Source: Syntrophotalea acetylenivorans (lineage in GTDB: Bacteria > Desulfobacterota > Desulfuromonadia > Desulfuromonadales > Syntrophotaleaceae). Taken from it: a stretch of 64,000 nucleotides of DNA. The notes beneath the pieces are model-generated. The model had not been told where the DNA came from. It was given only the letters and a program-made list of their open reading frames with translations, and made no database searches. Each line of letters opens with the position of its first letter. Position 1 is the stretch's first letter. The DNA is taken from assembly GCF_001887775.1 (NCBI RefSeq), contig NZ_CP015519.1:2294001-2358000 (forward strand), in the 5' to 3' direction. A program made the position numbers and the translations under genes. Below, piece after piece: positions 1-8,095 of this stretch.

Positions 1-228
1 CAAAATCAGACCGAGGGCGATGTCGGTAACGATTCGCAGGTCCTTGAGGACCTCGGACGAAATGAGTTGGGGCAGGCCGGTCAGATGGGCAAAGGATGGC
101 CCGACCAGCAGCCCGGTCAGCAGATAGCCGGTGACCCGGGGCACGTGTAACATGCCTGCCACGCGCCCACCGATCAGGGTGCCACAAAAAATGACCCCCA
201 GAGCGCTGAAGATAGCGGACAGGTCCAT
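1..228 (-). CDS. Cation/proton antiporter, CPA2 (KefB-like) family, N-terminal part
   Basis: The reverse strand from an ATG at 228 encodes 76 residues that continue past the left edge of the window. The start MDLSAIFSALGVIFCGTLIG and the following segment RVTGYLLTGLLVGPSF match the first two membrane helices of CPA2 monovalent cation/proton antiporters, where a G-Y-L-x-G-x-x-x-GP motif is typical. A GGAG ribosome site lies 9 bases before the ATG. It would exchange K+ or Na+ for protons across the inner membrane. The gene lies 48 bases downstream of the OmpA-type lipoprotein gene on the same strand, so the two may be co-transcribed. Specificity cannot be judged from this fragment. Confidence 0.75.
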   Translation of the reverse strand, partial: MDLSAIFSALGVIFCGTLIGGRVAGMLHVPRVTGYLLTGLLVGPSFAHLTGLPQLISSEVLKDLRIVTDIALGLIL

Positions 229-276
229 AAAACACGACTCCTTTTCGGATTGACAGGTGGGGCAGCAGGGCTCCGG

Positions 277-1743
277 TCAGGGCTGGGCCGGGATCAGGAC
301 AATGTCGATCCGTCGGTTGATGGCCCGCCCTTCGGCGGACTGATCCGACGCCAGCGGGCGTTCCGAGCCGTAGCCCTTCGCTTCGATCTTTTCCGCCGGC
401 AGGGTGTCGTTGGCGATAAGGTAAGCCTGCACTGCTTCGGCCCGCTTTTGCGACAGGGCCAGGTTGGCAGCGGCCGAGCCGGTGCTGTCGGTATGGCCTT
501 CAATGATAGCCCGCGGTTGGCCGAACAGGCCGATAGCCCGCTGCACTTTGCTCAGCAGCGGATAGTTCTGCGCTTCGATGACCGCCTGGCCGACTGCAAA
601 GCTCATCGCCTTGAGGCGGATGATCAGGCGGTCGCCTTGCTTGTAGACCTCGGCGTCACCGGGGGCGAACACATTCTGGACCTGGTTGAAGAGCTTCTGG
701 AAGCGGCGCTCCTCGTCCAGTTGCTGGCGGGCCGCCCGTTCTTCCCGGGTCGAGCCTTCAAGAGAGGCGATCTGTACGCGTAATTGATCGATGGTCGCTT
801 CTAGTGCGGCAATCTCATCCTGTTGATCCTGTCGCTGTTGCTGGTTACTGGCGATAGACGTCAGAATCCCTTCCAGCTGGCCTTCAAATACCTGGTCCCT
901 CTGGTCGGGCAGATTCAGCTGTTCAGCTGTCTGATGTAATAACCCTTCGATATATAGGGCTGTCTGTTCCGAAGGCCGGTTTTCCAGGTTTTGACTATGT
1001 AGCATGATCTGCTCCAGGCGGCGGGTATAAAAGAGGGCCTCCGCTGCTTTCTGGCGGATTTCTTCTCTTTGGTAGCGACGGTCGGTGACGAAGGCATCTG
1101 CTTCAGCGAGCTTTTCCTGTGCTTCGGCCAGGGACAGGGGGACCTGCCGAGAGGCGCGGTTGGCCGTTGCCTGGTCCAGGAGCCGGTGGGCTTCGCCGAG
1201 ATTACGTTCCTTGATGGCGCGCAATTCCAGTTGATCATAGGCATCGAACACCTTGGCCTTGTCCTTTTGAGCCGAATCGAGGTCGTTGTCTTCAATGGCT
1301 CGGGTCAGGCTTAAAAAACGTTCTTCTGTCGCAGTATATTCCGATCCGAGGTCAGCGGCGCCGGCGGCCAGGGCCAATTGACGTACCTTGATCACATCGG
1401 CAAGGACGGTTCGGGCGATTTGGGCCGTTTGCTCGGAACGTTGCAATTCAACCCGGCCGGCAGTGATCTTGAGCAGGATTTCGGACAGATCGGTCTCTCG
1501 CTCCAACATGCCCTGAGCTTCTAGATAAAGACGCTCCGCTTTAGCAAAATTGCGGGGTGACAGAACATCCAGGCTTTCTTGACGAGCCGTATCCAGGTCG
1601 CTTTCAAGGCTGACCAGCTGTTCGACCGGATCTTTGTCTTCCAGCGCTGTAGAGAGAGCTGGAGGACGTCCTCCGCAGGCGCTGAGCAGCAGCACGAGTA
1701 GCAAGGCGATCCAGGGTATGTTGGGGCGATTCGACGGATGCAT
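277..1743 (-). CDS. OmpA-family lipoprotein with DUF4398-like N-terminal region
   Basis: This 488-residue protein begins with a lipoprotein signal (hydrophobic segment, lipobox LLSAC, lipidated Cys23). Residues of roughly 30-290 are helical and charged and resemble the DUF4398 region found before OmpA domains in Deltaproteobacteria. Residues of about 295-350 (QQQRQDQQDEIAALEATIDQ and onward) should form a coiled coil. The C-terminal 110 residues are an OmpA/MotB peptidoglycan-binding domain, with IIEGHTDSTG and the NRRIDI ending. The protein probably sits in the outer membrane facing the periplasm and tethers it to peptidoglycan. It is followed on the same strand by the CPA2 antiporter. The exact role is unknown; the domain assignment is secure. 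Confidence 0.85.
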   Translation of the reverse strand: MHPSNRPNIPWIALLLVLLLSACGGRPPALSTALEDKDPVEQLVSLESDLDTARQESLDVLSPRNFAKAERLYLEAQGMLERETDLSEILLKITAGRVELQRSEQTAQIARTVLADVIKVRQLALAAGAADLGSEYTATEERFLSLTRAIEDNDLDSAQKDKAKVFDAYDQLELRAIKERNLGEAHRLLDQATANRASRQVPLSLAEAQEKLAEADAFVTDRRYQREEIRQKAAEALFYTRRLEQIMLHSQNLENRPSEQTALYIEGLLHQTAEQLNLPDQRDQVFEGQLEGILTSIASNQQQRQDQQDEIAALEATIDQLRVQIASLEGSTREERAARQQLDEERRFQKLFNQVQNVFAPGDAEVYKQGDRLIIRLKAMSFAVGQAVIEAQNYPLLSKVQRAIGLFGQPRAIIEGHTDSTGSAAANLALSQKRAEAVQAYLIANDTLPAEKIEAKGYGSERPLASDQSAEGRAINRRIDIVLIPAQP

Positions 1744-2372
1744 TCTGCAGGCCTCCTTTTCATGTTTCGCTTTTTAACCAGTTAATCTAAAACGGTCAAC
1801 GAAATTCCGAAGCCGAAAGCTCTAAATGGCATTGAACCCAATCCTGTATATTATACTTCATCAATATAGATAACGCTGTGATATCAGGAAGGGTTTCTTG
1901 CGCCAGTGTAGACTGAATAAAGGGGCATTGCAATGACAAGTCGCTAAAATAGGCGACTTCATACCGAATTATTGACCTTGTCAGGTTCAAATCCTTAGAG
2001 AATGGAAGCCTTAATATTCTGTGCTTGGCTTCCAGGAATGAAGCTTAAGGGACATAGTGTTTTCAGCTGCAGCTATGAAAAGAAAGCAGAAAGGTCCCTT
2101 CCTCAGGGGTTAATCAAGCAATAGAGAGCTTTGACGGTGTCCTTTAAGGGCAAAAAGGTGTATGATGTGACTTTACCCTCCCACAACAGATCTTCTCTTC
2201 AACTATTCAATCGCCCTTCATGTCTTGTGAGGATGATCCCTCGGCATGGAGAGATTCGGCGGCCCTTTCGACTTTTGGACCGTCTCTTGTCAAGCCTGTT
2301 CGATAGATTCCAGTGGTCTCCCTGATTTTTATCGGACATGTCTTGGCCAGCCCCAAGGAAGGAAGTACCGTT
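1744..2372. other. Intergenic region, no supported gene
   Basis: This 629-bp space separates two divergent genes. It contains one 8-bp inverted repeat, TGGAAGCC at 2003-2010 and GGCTTCCA at 2027-2034. I see no RNA gene. A TTGACG at 2131 and a TATGAT at 2161 look like promoter boxes but are 24 bp apart, too far for a sigma-70 promoter. Short open frames here lack ribosome sites and family resemblance. Confidence 0.5.
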
Positions 2373-2777
2373 ATGCAAGATGCCACGCTTTCCGTCGGTG
2401 ATTCTATCGAAGGCCGCTGTACTAAATGTCGTAAAAATACCGCTCATATCATCGTGACTCTGGTCGAAGAGAATCCCGGCAAGGTGCAGTGCACCGTTTG
2501 TAATCGTGAGCATAAATATCGGCCGCCCACAGCGGCAAGAAAGCCGGCAGCACGTCGAACAGTCGATCCCAAAGAGGCCGAACGCCAGGAATGGCAGGCG
2601 TTGCAGCCAACCATGAATCCTGCCAAGGCGACGGATTACTCCATGGACGCGACTTACAAGGTCAATGCACTGATTAATCATCCTAAGTTTGGACTTGGTG
2701 TGGTGCAGCGAGTGGTGGGGCCGCAAAAAGTTGAAGTGTTGTTTGAGGACGGCCGAAAGATGATGCGCTGTCAATAA
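2373..2777 (+). CDS. Small zinc-ribbon protein, unknown function
   Basis: A 134-residue protein. I chose the ATG at 2373 because AAGGAAGG lies about 10 bases before it; an upstream GTG at 2313 has no ribosome site. The N-terminus has two CxxC knuckles (CTKC near residue 16 and CTVC near residue 40), as in a zinc ribbon. A basic linker follows, and the C-terminal 40 residues (NHPKFGLGVVQRVVGPQKVE, then VLFEDGRKMMRC) look like a small beta-barrel of the kind found in CarD/Tudor-like modules. The two parts suggest nucleic-acid or RNA-polymerase contact, but that is inference. Another small zinc-ribbon gene follows 67 bp downstream. Confidence 0.7.
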   Translation: MQDATLSVGDSIEGRCTKCRKNTAHIIVTLVEENPGKVQCTVCNREHKYRPPTAARKPAARRTVDPKEAERQEWQALQPTMNPAKATDYSMDATYKVNALINHPKFGLGVVQRVVGPQKVEVLFEDGRKMMRCQ

Positions 2778-2844
2778 GATTTGCCGCTGTGTTTTCCGGA
2801 CATGGCAGGCAGTAGGTTGGAAGTGGAAGCCAGCAAGGAAACGT

Positions 2845-3057
2845 ATGAAAATTTGTAAGCTGTGTGAAGAACAATCTGAAAAAGCGCGCAATGGAAAGCC
2901 CCATGAATCTTTAACCAAGGTCGATGGGGCGCGCATTTTTAAAGGACACAACAAGCGGGGCTTTGAGGAACAGGATTATCAGTGTCTGAGTTGCAAGGCT
3001 AAATTCACTCACAGCACCAATAAAAATGATTTGGCCTGGACTTTATGGCAGGGGTAG
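2845..3057 (+). CDS. Small CxxC/CxxC zinc-ribbon protein
   Basis: A 70-residue cytoplasmic protein with CKLC at residues 4-7 and CLSC at about 47-50, spaced as in a zinc ribbon, ending in NDLAWTLWQG. AAGGAA lies 5 bases before the ATG. It lies in tandem with the zinc-ribbon gene ending at 2777 and may share its transcript. I do not recognise a named family. Confidence that it is a real gene rests on the ribosome site, the paired cysteines and the ordinary codon use. Confidence 0.65.
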   Translation: MKICKLCEEQSEKARNGKPHESLTKVDGARIFKGHNKRGFEEQDYQCLSCKAKFTHSTNKNDLAWTLWQG

Positions 3058-3091
3058 CTGCCTTTTATGCCAATCGTTGAGGTTGCTCAGC

Positions 3092-3112
3092 GGGCGCAGA
3101 AACCCTGCGCCC
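3092..3112. terminator. GC-rich hairpin between convergent genes
   Basis: GGGCGCAG at 3092-3099 pairs perfectly with CTGCGCCC at 3105-3112 around a 5-base loop. It sits between the end of the small zinc-ribbon gene (+) and the end of the 48-residue gene (-). There is no clear T-run on either side, so it may slow polymerase or stabilise 3' ends rather than act as a full intrinsic terminator. Confidence 0.4.
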
Positions 3113-3126
3113 TCACAGCGGCTGGA

Positions 3127-3273
3127 TTAAGGAATTGTTGATTCGTCAACTATCTGCTTTGAAGGGCTTTCGGCATTGTCTTCTTGTTTGCGTTTTTTCT
3201 TTTCTTCTTTTTTGGCTTTTTTGGCGAGTTCCTTCTGACGTTTTTCATAACCATAATTCGGTTTTCTAGCCAT
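3127..3273 (-). CDS. Short lysine-rich conserved-type protein (48 aa)
   Basis: On the reverse strand an ATG at 3273 opens a 48-codon frame beginning MARKPNYGYEKRQKELAKKA, followed by a run of Lys/Glu and a short acidic tail ending STIP. AAAGGA lies about 8 bases before the start. Small highly basic proteins with the same M-A-R-K-P-N-Y-G opening are widespread in proteobacteria, usually annotated as hypothetical. The charge suggests nucleic-acid or ribosome association, but no function is established. It is easily missed because of its size. It lies downstream of the cold-shock gene on the same strand, beyond that gene's terminator. Confidence 0.7.
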   Translation of the reverse strand: MARKPNYGYEKRQKELAKKAKKEEKKKRKQEDNAESPSKQIVDESTIP

Positions 3274-3344
3274 GGGCCGGTCCTTTCCGTTTGAGGTTTG
3301 GCCTGTCCAGGCATCCGGGCAGTAATGTCCTCGAAGATTGCTGA

Positions 3345-3385
3345 AGAAAAAAGAGCCCCACGAAGATTCGAGGGGCTCTTTTTTT
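3345..3385 (-). terminator. Bidirectional intrinsic terminator after the cold-shock gene
   Basis: A run of A, then GAGCCCC, an inner CGAA/TTCG pairing, GGGGCTC and a run of T form a long stem flanked by A and T tracts on both sides. It can end transcription in both directions. On the reverse strand it sits about 20 bp past the cold-shock stop codon. Confidence 0.9.
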
Positions 3386-3406
3386 AGCTATATGCAAAAT
3401 TTAACT

Positions 3407-3607
3407 TTAGATTTTGCGTACATTGGCCGACTGGGGGCCTTTTTGACCTTGGGTGACCTCAAAGCTTACGCGGTCGCCTTCGGCAAGGGATTTGAAACCA
3501 TCACCCTGGATCTCGGAAAAGTGAACGAATACGTCAGGGCCGTTGTCCTGCTCGATGAAACCAAAACCTTTTGCGTCGTTGAACCATTTTACTGTGCCTT
3601 CTGCCAT
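3407..3607 (-). CDS. Cold-shock domain protein (CspA family)
   Basis: A 66-residue protein that is a single cold-shock domain. It has both RNA-binding motifs, KGFGFI (RNP1) and VFVHFS (RNP2), and the usual opening [11 protein letters not shown]. It binds single-stranded RNA/DNA and acts as an RNA chaperone or antiterminator. I start it at the ATG at 3607, 6 bases after GGAG; a longer upstream frame runs through the leader and is not plausible. The gene has a strong promoter (-10 near 3743-3748) and a leader of about 128 nt that contains a terminator-like hairpin. A bidirectional terminator follows. Confidence 0.95.
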   Translation of the reverse strand: MAEGTVKWFNDAKGFGFIEQDNGPDVFVHFSEIQGDGFKSLAEGDRVSFEVTQGQKGPQSANVRKI

Positions 3608-3666
3608 TTTTTTCTCCGTGTCCCCTTTGCAGGGACTTTTTGGTTGTGTAAATCCGCTCGTCCAAA

Positions 3667-3700
3667 TAAAAAAACACCTGCCCAAGAGGGCCTGTGTTTT
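3667..3700 (-). promoter_or_regulatory. Terminator-like hairpin in the cold-shock 5' leader
   Basis: On the reverse strand AAAACAC pairs with GTGTTTT, and inside it GCCC pairs with GGGC around a TCTT loop, with two mismatches between the stems. The stem runs directly into seven T (TTTTTTTATTT). It lies about 35 nt after the predicted transcription start and 60 nt before the coding start. Cold-shock mRNAs are known for long structured leaders; here the structure has the form of an intrinsic terminator, so it could work as an attenuator. Confidence 0.55.
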
Positions 3701-3742
3701 GATCCGAGCTGACACCTTGTCAATTCGGTGAGCGACAAAAAA

Positions 3743-3771
3743 TTTACACAAACTTGCTTAAGTTTTTTCAA
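3743..3771 (-). promoter_or_regulatory. Sigma-70-type promoter of the cold-shock gene
   Basis: Reading the reverse strand: TTGAAA (3771-3766), a 17-bp spacer, then TGTAAA (3748-3743). Predicted start of RNA is near 3736, which gives a leader of about 128 nt before the cold-shock ATG. Confidence 0.6.
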
Positions 3772-3773
3772 GT

Positions 3774-4227
3774 TAACATGGCCACCTAGTAAAAGGCAAG
3801 CGATAACTGCTTGTGGCATAAAAGAAAATTCTTCTGGCGCTCAATTTGATTCAAAAACTGAGGGTGTGGTCGGCAAAAAAAGAAAATGATTCTGAATGAA
3901 TGTGGGCTCCGGCTTACAGTCTTCTTCCCAACAGTCTTACTGTAATAGAGCTGTAAAACAGCAAAGTTTTTGACCCAATGGAGATCCAGTACTCGGGGTA
4001 AATTTAAGACATTTGGTTGGATAACGTTCTTTGAGAGGGCTTTTTAGGTTGCCTGGTTGCCGCCAGTAAACGGCTTTGGCAATGAAATGCCGGCGCCTGG
4101 AGGAAAAGCTTGCCGAGACAGGCGCCGGCGTATGGTCATTTGTGAGTACGCGCAAGGTGAACGATTTGAGTGCTCAAAGGGTAAGGGCCTCAGCTGACTC
4201 TAATCGTTATATTTTCAAATGCTCCAT
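3774..4227. other. Intergenic region with an 11-bp GC palindrome
   Basis: No supported gene is seen upstream of the cold-shock promoter. GCCGGCGCCTG at 4089-4099 and CAGGCGCCGGC at 4119-4129 form a perfect 11-bp inverted repeat with a 19-nt loop. It lies about 100 bp past the stop of the reverse-strand finger-repeat gene and could protect its 3' end. No T-run follows. Confidence 0.45.
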
Positions 4228-4578
4228 TTATAGCTCGTCAGAGGTAAATTCAACCCCACAGGTCGAACACTTGATCAGCGGACCTTTCTGGTGGTCGGGA
4301 TTACTCTGCAGGTGTTTTTTCAGGCTTACATGCGAAGTAAGGTCCACTCCACATGTTGAGCATTTGATCAGTGGGTGCGTTGCGGTGGTAATCTTATGTT
4401 CTGGATGGCTTTTTACATGCTGCTCCGCGGCCGATTTGGAGGTGAAGTCCACACCACAGGTGGAACATTTGATGAGAATGCTGGCGTCCTCGGCTTGAGG
4501 GGCTGCCATTAATGTCCCCGTGGAACCGAAGGCGACAAACGCTGAAACCAATATTGCGAGAACTAGAAATCTTGACAT
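4228..4578 (-). CDS. Exported protein with three C2H2-finger-like repeats
   Basis: A 116-residue protein with an N-terminal signal peptide (hydrophobic residues 4-24, likely cleavage after about Ala25 or Ala26). The mature part is three tandem units starting IKCSTCGV. Unit 1 has Cys38, Cys41, His54, His58 and His61; unit 2 has Cys73, Cys76, His89 and His96; unit 3 has Cys104 and Cys107 and stops before any histidine. The C-x2-C-x12-H-x3/6-H spacing is that of C2H2 zinc fingers, which are rare in bacteria and rarer still in exported proteins. GAGGAG lies 6 bases before the ATG. Metal binding or a redox role in the periplasm is possible; the function is unknown. Confidence 0.75.
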   Translation of the reverse strand: MSRFLVLAILVSAFVAFGSTGTLMAAPQAEDASILIKCSTCGVDFTSKSAAEQHVKSHPEHKITTATHPLIKCSTCGVDLTSHVSLKKHLQSNPDHQKGPLIKCSTCGVEFTSDEL

Positions 4579-4892
4579 GTCTGACTCCTCGTAAATAGTT
4601 TGCCCTTCTTTTATTCTATGCTATCTCGCCAATTTAAATCTATTAGCAAGTCCAACTTTTTTCTTTGACCGCTTTTCCAACCCGGTTTTTCGGCTGTCAG
4701 GGCTTAAAGCCATAAATGCTCAGGTAACTGTAGTCGCCCTTACAGTTAATGGGATAAATATAACGGAATAGGGCGGCGCAATGCATGGACCCTCGACCAA
4801 AGGGTAAGAGTCCGCCGGACAAGGGCTCGGTTGGAACGGGGGGCGAGCCTAAAAAGCTCGAAGGTGACTTATGGCTGTTAAGGCGGTGGGAG
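4579..4892. other. Intergenic region, nothing supported
   Basis: This 314-bp stretch lies between the 3' end of comM and the 5' end of the finger-repeat gene. It should hold the promoter of the latter, but I could not pick boxes with acceptable spacing. No RNA motif or gene was recognised; a 90-codon forward frame overlapping the comM end has no ribosome site. Confidence 0.4.
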
Positions 4893-6422
4893 TTAAGAGG
4901 ATTTCCGGTCCAACGACCGGTACTGAATCGCTTCGGCCAGGTGCGATTGGTGAATCTGCTCTTCTCCGGCCAGGTCGGCGATAGTTCGGACTACTTTGAG
5001 GATGCGAGTGTAGGTGCGGGCCGAGAAGCCGAGCCGGTCGGTGACCGTCTCCATTAATTTCTGGCCTGCTTCGTCGAGGGAGCAAAAGCGGCGCATCTGG
5101 CGAGGGGTCATGGCCGCGTTGCACACTGTGGAACTGGTGGAAAAGCGTTGCTGTTGCCGCAGGCGGGCTTGTTTTACCCTTTCGCGAATGGTCTCGCTGG
5201 CCTCTGCCTCGCCGCTGGCCGAGAGCTCTTTGTGGCTGATTCGCGGCACCTCGATGTGCAGGTCAATGCGGTCGAGCAATGGTCCGGACAGGCGGTTGCG
5301 GTAGCGGCGGGTCATCAGCGGAGTGCAGCTGCATTCGTGCAACGTATCGCCAAGATACCCACAGGGGCAGGGGTTCATGGCCGCCACCAGCATGAAATCG
5401 GAGGGATAGGTGAGGGTTGAGGCCGCTCGGCTGATGGTGACAACGCCGTCCTCCAGGGGCTGGCGCAACATTTCCAATACATTCTTCTTGAATTCGGGCA
5501 ACTCATCGAGAAACAGCACCCCATTGTGTGCTAAGGAAACTTCACCCGGTTTGGGTACCGTGCCACCGCCGATCAGGCCGGCGTCGGATATGGAGTGATG
5601 GGGGCTGCGAAATGGTCGAGTGCAGACCAGGGCGTCCTGCCGGGGCAGCAGGCCGACGATGGAATGGATCTTGGTGGTGACCAGCGCCTCGTCGAAGCAG
5701 AGGGCGGGCAGAATGCTTGGCAGGCGCCTGGCGAGCATGGTTTTGCCGCTGCCTGGCGGCCCGACCATGAGCAGATTATGACCGCCGCTGGCGGCGACTT
5801 CGAGGGCCCGCTTAACATGTTCCTGGCCACGGACTTCGGCAAAATCCACCGGATGCATGGACGACTGAATAAAAAGATCGTCCCTGTCCATGGGACAGGG
5901 TTCCAAGGCTCCTTCGCCGTTAAGAAAGTCGACCAGTTGGCCAAGATCGGAGACGCCGTAGACCGGCAGATCGCCGGCGATGGCTCCTTCGCGGGCATTA
6001 TCCGCGGGCAGGATCAGGGCTGTGGCGCCCCATTGGCGAGCAGCTACAGCCACTGGCAGGGCGCCACGCACCGGCTTGATCAGCCCGTCGAGGCTCAGTT
6101 CGCCCATGAAGGCGAAACGGCGAGGTCGATGGTTTTTGATCACTCCGGTGGCGGCGAGAATGCCGATGGCCATGGGCAAATCAAAAGCGGTACCATCCTT
6201 TTTGATATCAGCCGGCGCCAGGTTGATGGTGATGCGTCGCACCGGGAAGTCGTAGCCCGAGTTCTTGATAGCCGACTTGACCCGGTCCTTACTTTCTTTG
6301 ACTGCTCCTTCGGCGAGGCCGACGGTGGCGAACTGGGGCAGGCCCTGGGCGATATCGACTTCCACCTCTACCGGATAGGCATCGATTCCGATCAGGGCTC
6401 CGGACAATACTTTGGCCAGCAT
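4893..6422 (-). CDS. comM: YifB/ComM family Mg-chelatase-like AAA+ ATPase
   Basis: A 509-residue protein of normal family length. The N-terminal 170 residues are the ChlI-like fold seen in this family (IGIDAYPVEVEVDIAQGLPQ, FATVGLAEGAVKESKDRVKS). Walker A is GPPGSGKT at 221-228 and Walker B GVLFLDEL at 301-308, followed by a C-terminal Mg-chelatase domain with CPCGYLGD. ComM is a hexameric helicase that promotes branch migration when DNA taken up by transformation is integrated; many bacteria without known competence also carry it. It lies downstream of trxB on the same strand, 48 bp away, and may share its transcript. Confidence 0.95.
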   Translation of the reverse strand: MLAKVLSGALIGIDAYPVEVEVDIAQGLPQFATVGLAEGAVKESKDRVKSAIKNSGYDFPVRRITINLAPADIKKDGTAFDLPMAIGILAATGVIKNHRPRRFAFMGELSLDGLIKPVRGALPVAVAARQWGATALILPADNAREGAIAGDLPVYGVSDLGQLVDFLNGEGALEPCPMDRDDLFIQSSMHPVDFAEVRGQEHVKRALEVAASGGHNLLMVGPPGSGKTMLARRLPSILPALCFDEALVTTKIHSIVGLLPRQDALVCTRPFRSPHHSISDAGLIGGGTVPKPGEVSLAHNGVLFLDELPEFKKNVLEMLRQPLEDGVVTISRAASTLTYPSDFMLVAAMNPCPCGYLGDTLHECSCTPLMTRRYRNRLSGPLLDRIDLHIEVPRISHKELSASGEAEASETIRERVKQARLRQQQRFSTSSTVCNAAMTPRQMRRFCSLDEAGQKLMETVTDRLGFSARTYTRILKVVRTIADLAGEEQIHQSHLAEAIQYRSLDRKSS

Positions 6423-6470
6423 GGTTTCTCCTCATGCGGTGGCGTTGTCCCTCTAACTGCCCGCCGCTAG

Positions 6471-7397
6471 CTAAATTTCGTCGAGATATTTTTCCGTGGC
6501 GATAGCGGCCACAGCGCCGTCGCCGACAGCGGTGGCGATCTGCTTGAGGATTTTGCTGCGTACATCACCGGCGGCAAAGACGCCTGGCATGGAGGTGCGG
6601 CATTCTTCATCGGTGACGATGTAACCCTCGTTGTTTAGTTGTAGTACTTCCGCCAGGAAGCGGGCCTTGGGGATCACACCTATGGCAAAGAAGACCCCTT
6701 CTACCGCCAGGGAACTTTTCTCGCCGGTTTTTTTGTTGGCGAGACGCAATTCGTTGACCCCACGCTGGTCGGCAAGGACTTCTTCCGGGATCGTATCCCA
6801 GAGCACTTCGATTTTATCGTTGGCCAAAACACGCTCTTGCAGGGTTTTTGTGGCTCGCAATTGATCGCGGCGATGGATCAGATAAACTTTGCTGGCAAAA
6901 CGGGTCAGAAATAAGGCTTCTTCGGCGGCTGTATCCCCACCACCGACCACGGCTACCGGAACTTCGCGAAAGAAAGCGCCATCGCAGGTGGCACAATAAG
7001 AGACCCCGCGGCCGGTAAGTTTTTCTTCGCCGGGGATACCGAGTTTGCGGGGTTCGGCTCCGGTAGTGATGATGACCGCCTTGGCGCGCAGTTCTTTGCC
7101 GTCGACGGTGACCACCTTGTGGTCTCCGGCATCGACCAGTTTCTGTGCTTCACCGTTGCTGATCTGCAGGCCAAACTCCTGGCAGTGCTCATGAAAACGT
7201 CCTACCAGGTCCGGACCGTCGATTCCCCCCGGAAAGCCGGGATAGTTCTCTACCTTGGTGGTGGTCATGACTTGACCGCCCACCAGCATCTGCTCCACCA
7301 GCAGAGTGTTCAGTTTGGCGCGGGAAGTGTAGAGGCCGGCGGTCAGGCCGGCCGGGCCTCCACCGATGATGATTACGTCATAAAGCTGGTCGTCCAT
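6471..7397 (-). CDS. trxB: Thioredoxin reductase
   Basis: A 308-residue flavoenzyme that passes electrons from NADPH to thioredoxin in the cytoplasm. Visible motifs are the FAD-binding GGGPAGLTAG at 12-21, the redox-active pair CATC (Cys135/Cys138), the NADPH site GGGDTA from about 152, and the C-terminal GVFAAGDVR. GGAG lies just before the ATG at 7397. Length and motif order are those of bacterial low-molecular-weight TrxB. The gene precedes comM on the same strand. Confidence 0.97.
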   Translation of the reverse strand: MDDQLYDVIIIGGGPAGLTAGLYTSRAKLNTLLVEQMLVGGQVMTTTKVENYPGFPGGIDGPDLVGRFHEHCQEFGLQISNGEAQKLVDAGDHKVVTVDGKELRAKAVIITTGAEPRKLGIPGEEKLTGRGVSYCATCDGAFFREVPVAVVGGGDTAAEEALFLTRFASKVYLIHRRDQLRATKTLQERVLANDKIEVLWDTIPEEVLADQRGVNELRLANKKTGEKSSLAVEGVFFAIGVIPKARFLAEVLQLNNEGYIVTDEECRTSMPGVFAAGDVRSKILKQIATAVGDGAVAAIATEKYLDEI

Positions 7398-7582
7398 GAA
7401 AAACTCCTTAGTGGTGCTCGCAAGGCGAGTTGTTTATAGCATAATTTTTATTAGTTGTGAATAATGAAAGAGGGCGCGGTTTATAGAGTTGAAGGCTCCC
7501 CCTTGCCTGTTATTGCCGATTGCCCTATGATGGGCGCGCTCTTTTACCATATGTAATGCCAGCCGGACAACAGGGTTGTCAA

Positions 7583-7933
7583 ATGACGAAAAAAAAGCGA
7601 AAAACACCGTCAAAACCATCTATAGGACGCCGCCTGGGCGGTTTCTTGTTCTGGACAGCGCTATTTCTGCTGCTCCTGGGCGCTGCCGACCAGGCACTGC
7701 TGCGCCTGACTCCGAAGAACTCGCTGTTGGCCGAGCTGCAGGATTGTTATCTGGACCTTCGCCGTCGCCTGCTGACCCGCCCGCCGGATTCCATCGAAGG
7801 GTTGTTAGAGCAGACCCCCTCCCCGAAAAAAAGCTATTTCTACGCGGATCGTCAAGGTGAACTTCATTTCGTTGAAAGTCTGCAAGAGGTTCCGCTTCCT
7901 TACCGCAACGATGCCCAGCCGTTGACAGATTAG
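7583..7933 (+). CDS. Single-pass membrane protein, DUF4124-like tail
   Basis: I start this 116-residue protein at the ATG at 7583 (MTKKKRKTPSKPSIGRRLGG). A basic N-terminus is followed by one membrane helix (about residues 19-37, FLFWTALFLLLLGAADQ), so the rest probably faces the periplasm. The tail, SYFYADRQGELHFVESLQEV then PLPYR, follows the Y-x-D-x-x-G-x-x-H-F pattern of DUF4124-like segments. Upstream in-frame TTG (7520) and ATG (7556) codons are possible starts, but none has a good ribosome site. It is divergent from trxB. The function is unknown. Confidence 0.65.
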   Translation: MTKKKRKTPSKPSIGRRLGGFLFWTALFLLLLGAADQALLRLTPKNSLLAELQDCYLDLRRRLLTRPPDSIEGLLEQTPSPKKSYFYADRQGELHFVESLQEVPLPYRNDAQPLTD

Positions 7934-8095
7934 CGATGGCGTAGCATAAAGTCCACTCTCCTTCTTTGCAGCTCCTTTTCGACCCACGGCTGCAGCTATG
8001 AATCTTCAAACGAGCTAAAGACTGTTCTCAATTATCCCAATTTTCTCTTCGGCCGGTATTGTCCGCCAAGATCCAGGCCGTTGCGAAGACATCAA

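Noticed and set aside
1796-1990. 64-codon reverse-strand frame
   Set aside because: No ribosome site, no family resemblance, and base use unlike the neighbouring genes.
2131-2166. TTGACG and TATGAT as a promoter for the zinc-ribbon gene
   Set aside because: The spacing of 24 bp is too long for a sigma-70 promoter.
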